7,382 nucleotides of DNA from Clostridiales bacterium. Lineage in GTDB: Bacteria > Bacillota > Clostridia > Lachnospirales > Lachnospiraceae. Below, piece after piece: positions 5,464 through 7,382 of the stretch (within the stretch, counting starts at the first letter, position 1; every line of letters starts with the position of its first letter). The stretch lies in contig JAJUHH010000138.1 in assembly GCA_029267975.1 (NCBI GenBank), forward strand, positions 1-7,382, in the 5' to 3' direction. The notes under the pieces were generated by a model. It saw nothing but the letters and a program-made list of their open reading frames with translations, searched no databases and was not told where the DNA came from. Both the position numbers and the translations under genes were made by a program.

Positions 5464-6399
5464 ATGTCGCAAGCCAGGAAGAAAAAGAAATGGAATAAGT
5501 ACAGGAAGGGAATTGTAGCGGCACTTCCCTTTATCACTCCGGGCTTAGTACTGGTTTGTATATTCGTATTATACCCAATGTTGTTTACTTTAAGAATTGC
5601 TTTCTCTGACTATCAGATTGTGAAAAGAGAGATTTCCTGGATCGGACTGGATAACTTTATTCATGTTCTTACCGCTAAGAATAGCAGCTTCTGGTACGCT
5701 TTTCGCAATAATTTATTATATGCGCTTGTTACAACCCCCTGCATTATCTTCCTGGGTTTGTTCTTTGCATATCTTATTAACAACCTACATAAGGGAAAGA
5801 CCATCTTCAAGGTGGGCTTTTATCTTCCGGTTATCACCTCCTGGGTAATTGTCGGCCTGGTATTTCAATATCTGTTTAACAGCAGTAACCGCGGCCTAAT
5901 CAATTATTTCATCGTTGATGTATTACATTTATCCAAGGATTATATACCATGGCTCCTCAGAGAGTGGACCGGTAATGCAGCCATTTGGATTATGGGAATC
6001 TGGAAGAATACAGGCTGGGCTATGTTAATCTATACGGCAGCCCTCCAGGGGATCTCGAAGGACCTGTATGAGGCCGCTTCCTTAGATGGGGCTTCCTCCT
6101 GGCAAAGATTTAAGGGGATTGTGGTTCCCATGGTGAGGCCCACCACTTATTTTGTTCTTGTGAATATGGTGATTGGAGCCTTCAATGTTTTCATACAGGT
6201 AATGCTTTTAACCTCAGGAAAGCCCAACGGTACCACCTCAGTACTCCAGTACCTCCTATATGATAAAGCATTTAATCAGTTTAAGTTCGGAGAAGCATCC
6301 TCCATCGGACTTATGACAGCAATTGCGATTGTTATTTTAACAGTGATCCTAAACAAGGGACTAAAACTGGATACTGTGGATAAGGAGGAAACTGTATGA
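5464..6399 (+). CDS. Sugar ABC transporter permease, MalF/UgpA-like
   Basis: This 311-residue inner-membrane protein forms half of the translocation pore of the importer. After a very basic N-terminus (RKKKKWNKYRK) it shows six hydrophobic segments near residues 17-41, 83-107, 117-138, 172-194, 227-250 and 279-297. The first matches the usual PFITPGLVLVCIFVLYPM start of MalF-type permeases. The cytoplasmic EAA loop that docks on the ATPase is clear at 203-226: EAASLDGASSWQRF...VPMVRP. It lacks the long N-terminal extension of enteric MalF, as is normal for Gram-positive members. Its stop overlaps the next start as ATGA, so translation of the two permeases is coupled and they should be made in equal amounts as a heterodimer. 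The family is certain, the substrate unknown. Confidence 0.93.
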   Translation: MSQARKKKKWNKYRKGIVAALPFITPGLVLVCIFVLYPMLFTLRIAFSDYQIVKREISWIGLDNFIHVLTAKNSSFWYAFRNNLLYALVTTPCIIFLGLFFAYLINNLHKGKTIFKVGFYLPVITSWVIVGLVFQYLFNSSNRGLINYFIVDVLHLSKDYIPWLLREWTGNAAIWIMGIWKNTGWAMLIYTAALQGISKDLYEAASLDGASSWQRFKGIVVPMVRPTTYFVLVNMVIGAFNVFIQVMLLTSGKPNGTTSVLQYLLYDKAFNQFKFGEASSIGLMTAIAIVILTVILNKGLKLDTVDKEETV

Positions 6400-7280
6400 G
6401 TAAATGGAAAGGCAAAAAAGCTTCGGAACGAATCGGTCAGCTTCTTTTATGGCTTTTCTTATTATTTGCATTGGTGATTTTTTCTGTACCTTATTTGTTT
6501 ATGATATCAAACTCTTTTGAAAGGTTTAGCTTTTCACTTCCTTTTCCTCCGAGAATATTTCCCAAGGAATTTTATCTCGATGCATACGAGTACATATTAG
6601 GGCTGGATCTTTTTACGACAGCATTTCGAAACAGTATTATCAATACCCTGCTTACTGTGGCTTTCGAATTAATGGTTGCCACCTTATCGGCATATGGCTT
6701 TGCACGTATTAAGTTTCCAGGGAGAGAAGTATTGTTTAAAATATATCTTCTTACGTTGATGGTACCGGGATTTTTAAATATTATTCCGCAGTTTATCACC
6801 TTGCGGGCCATTAAGCTGCCATTTCCGGGACTTACGGAGGGGCTTGTTGGAACGAGACCGGGACTGATTCTAATCTATGTGGCTACAGGTATCTGCGGGC
6901 ATACCTTTTTCCTGCGCAATTTCTTCTGCAGCTTGCCGGATGCCTTATCTGAATCAGTTATTATGGACGGTGGTACCCATAGGACCATCTTCTATAGAAT
7001 TATGCTTCCGCTGTCAAAGCCAGCAATCGGAACTATGACAGTGTTTGCCTTGCAGGGAATATGGGAGGAGTACTTCACTGCCAAAGTACTCCTGGGTGCA
7101 AATGAAGCCATGATTACACTTCCCATGCTGCTGCAAAGATTAAACGGAGAACATGCTACCAGGTGGGAGTGGGTTTTTGCGGCTTCGATTTTAATACAGA
7201 TCCCCGTTATTCTTTTATTTATTTTATTTCAAAGGAAAACAGTAATTGGCGGGCTTTCTGAAGGCTCAGTGAAACAATAA
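6396..7280 (+). CDS. Sugar ABC transporter permease, MalG/UgpE-like
   Basis: This 294-residue inner-membrane protein is the second pore subunit, partner of the MalF-like permease just upstream. The start has AAGGAGG at 6382-6388, 7 bases upstream, and overlaps the previous stop. Hydrophobic segments lie near residues 14-37, 78-101, 112-135, 155-175, 212-232 and 262-280. Typical MalG features are SVPYLFMISNSF near 30-41, TAFRNSIINTLL at 75-86 and SAYGFARIKFPGRE at 98-111. The EAA loop at 186-209 reads ESVIMDGGTHRTIFYRIMLPLSKP. It keeps the DG and the LPLSKP end, but ESV replaces the canonical EAA. The C-terminus GGLSEGSVKQ is the usual VxGLxxGxVKG-type tail. No terminator follows within the window, so further genes such as a glycoside hydrolase could belong to the operon. 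No ATPase gene is seen. Confidence 0.93.
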   Translation: MSKWKGKKASERIGQLLLWLFLLFALVIFSVPYLFMISNSFERFSFSLPFPPRIFPKEFYLDAYEYILGLDLFTTAFRNSIINTLLTVAFELMVATLSAYGFARIKFPGREVLFKIYLLTLMVPGFLNIIPQFITLRAIKLPFPGLTEGLVGTRPGLILIYVATGICGHTFFLRNFFCSLPDALSESVIMDGGTHRTIFYRIMLPLSKPAIGTMTVFALQGIWEEYFTAKVLLGANEAMITLPMLLQRLNGEHATRWEWVFAASILIQIPVILLFILFQRKTVIGGLSEGSVKQ

Positions 7281-7382
7281 CAGCAGGTAGTGTAAAGTAA
7301 CGTATGAAAACCCGTAGCCTGGAAATTTGGCTCAATCAGAACCTTGAAAATTGCTAGATATAGTTTGTTGGCAGGCTACCGC
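7281..7382. other. Non-coding tail with an 8-bp inverted repeat at the window edge
   Basis: No open frame or ribosome binding site is visible here. GTAGCCTG at 7314-7321 and CAGGCTAC at 7372-7379 are perfect reverse complements 50 bases apart. They could close a structured RNA or mark the start of an element beyond the edge. I do not recognise it as a known riboswitch, tRNA or insertion-sequence end. There is no U run within the window to make it a terminator. Confidence 0.35.

Overview
The window is AT-rich, with strong AGGAGG-type ribosome binding sites, a YesN-like AraC regulator, a lipobox-type solute-binding lipoprotein, and a sugar ABC transporter that lacks its own ATPase in the window. 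These traits point to a low-GC Gram-positive anaerobe of the Clostridia, perhaps Lachnospiraceae-like. The placement is an inference from gene style, not from a marker gene. All recognised genes are on the + strand.

Region 1 (1-1831) holds two adjacent genes, each broken by one in-frame TAA. The first is an AraC-family regulator that enters from the left edge and is stopped at 300-302. Its reading frame then resumes, still homologous, to 1262. The second is a small protein of unknown function (1259-1831), stopped at 1448-1450 with the same frame continuing on both sides. TAA is also a normal terminator here (7278-7280 and 1829-1831), so recoding is unlikely. Local gene decay is the simplest reading.

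Region 2 (about 1832-3912) is a single-gene unit. It has a weak terminator, a promoter and a 16-bp palindrome, then a 600-residue secreted protein, then a strong terminator at 3873-3912. The protein has a signal peptide, a FecR-like domain, proline-rich linkers, a helical/coiled-coil segment and two tandem 96-residue beta-type modules. Its role is unknown.

Region 3 (about 3950-7280) is a carbohydrate (CUT1-type) ABC importer operon: a lipoprotein binding subunit (4068-5396), a MalF-like permease (5464-6399) and a MalG-like permease (6396-7280). A perfect 11-bp hairpin sits between the binding protein and the first permease, as is common where the binding protein is made in excess. A TATAAT box and a pair of direct repeats 21 bp apart lie upstream. 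The ATPase is not present and is probably supplied from elsewhere. The sugar cannot be told from sequence.

The last 102 bases hold no gene. They contain an 8-bp inverted repeat flanking 50 bases and running up to the window edge, which I do not recognise.
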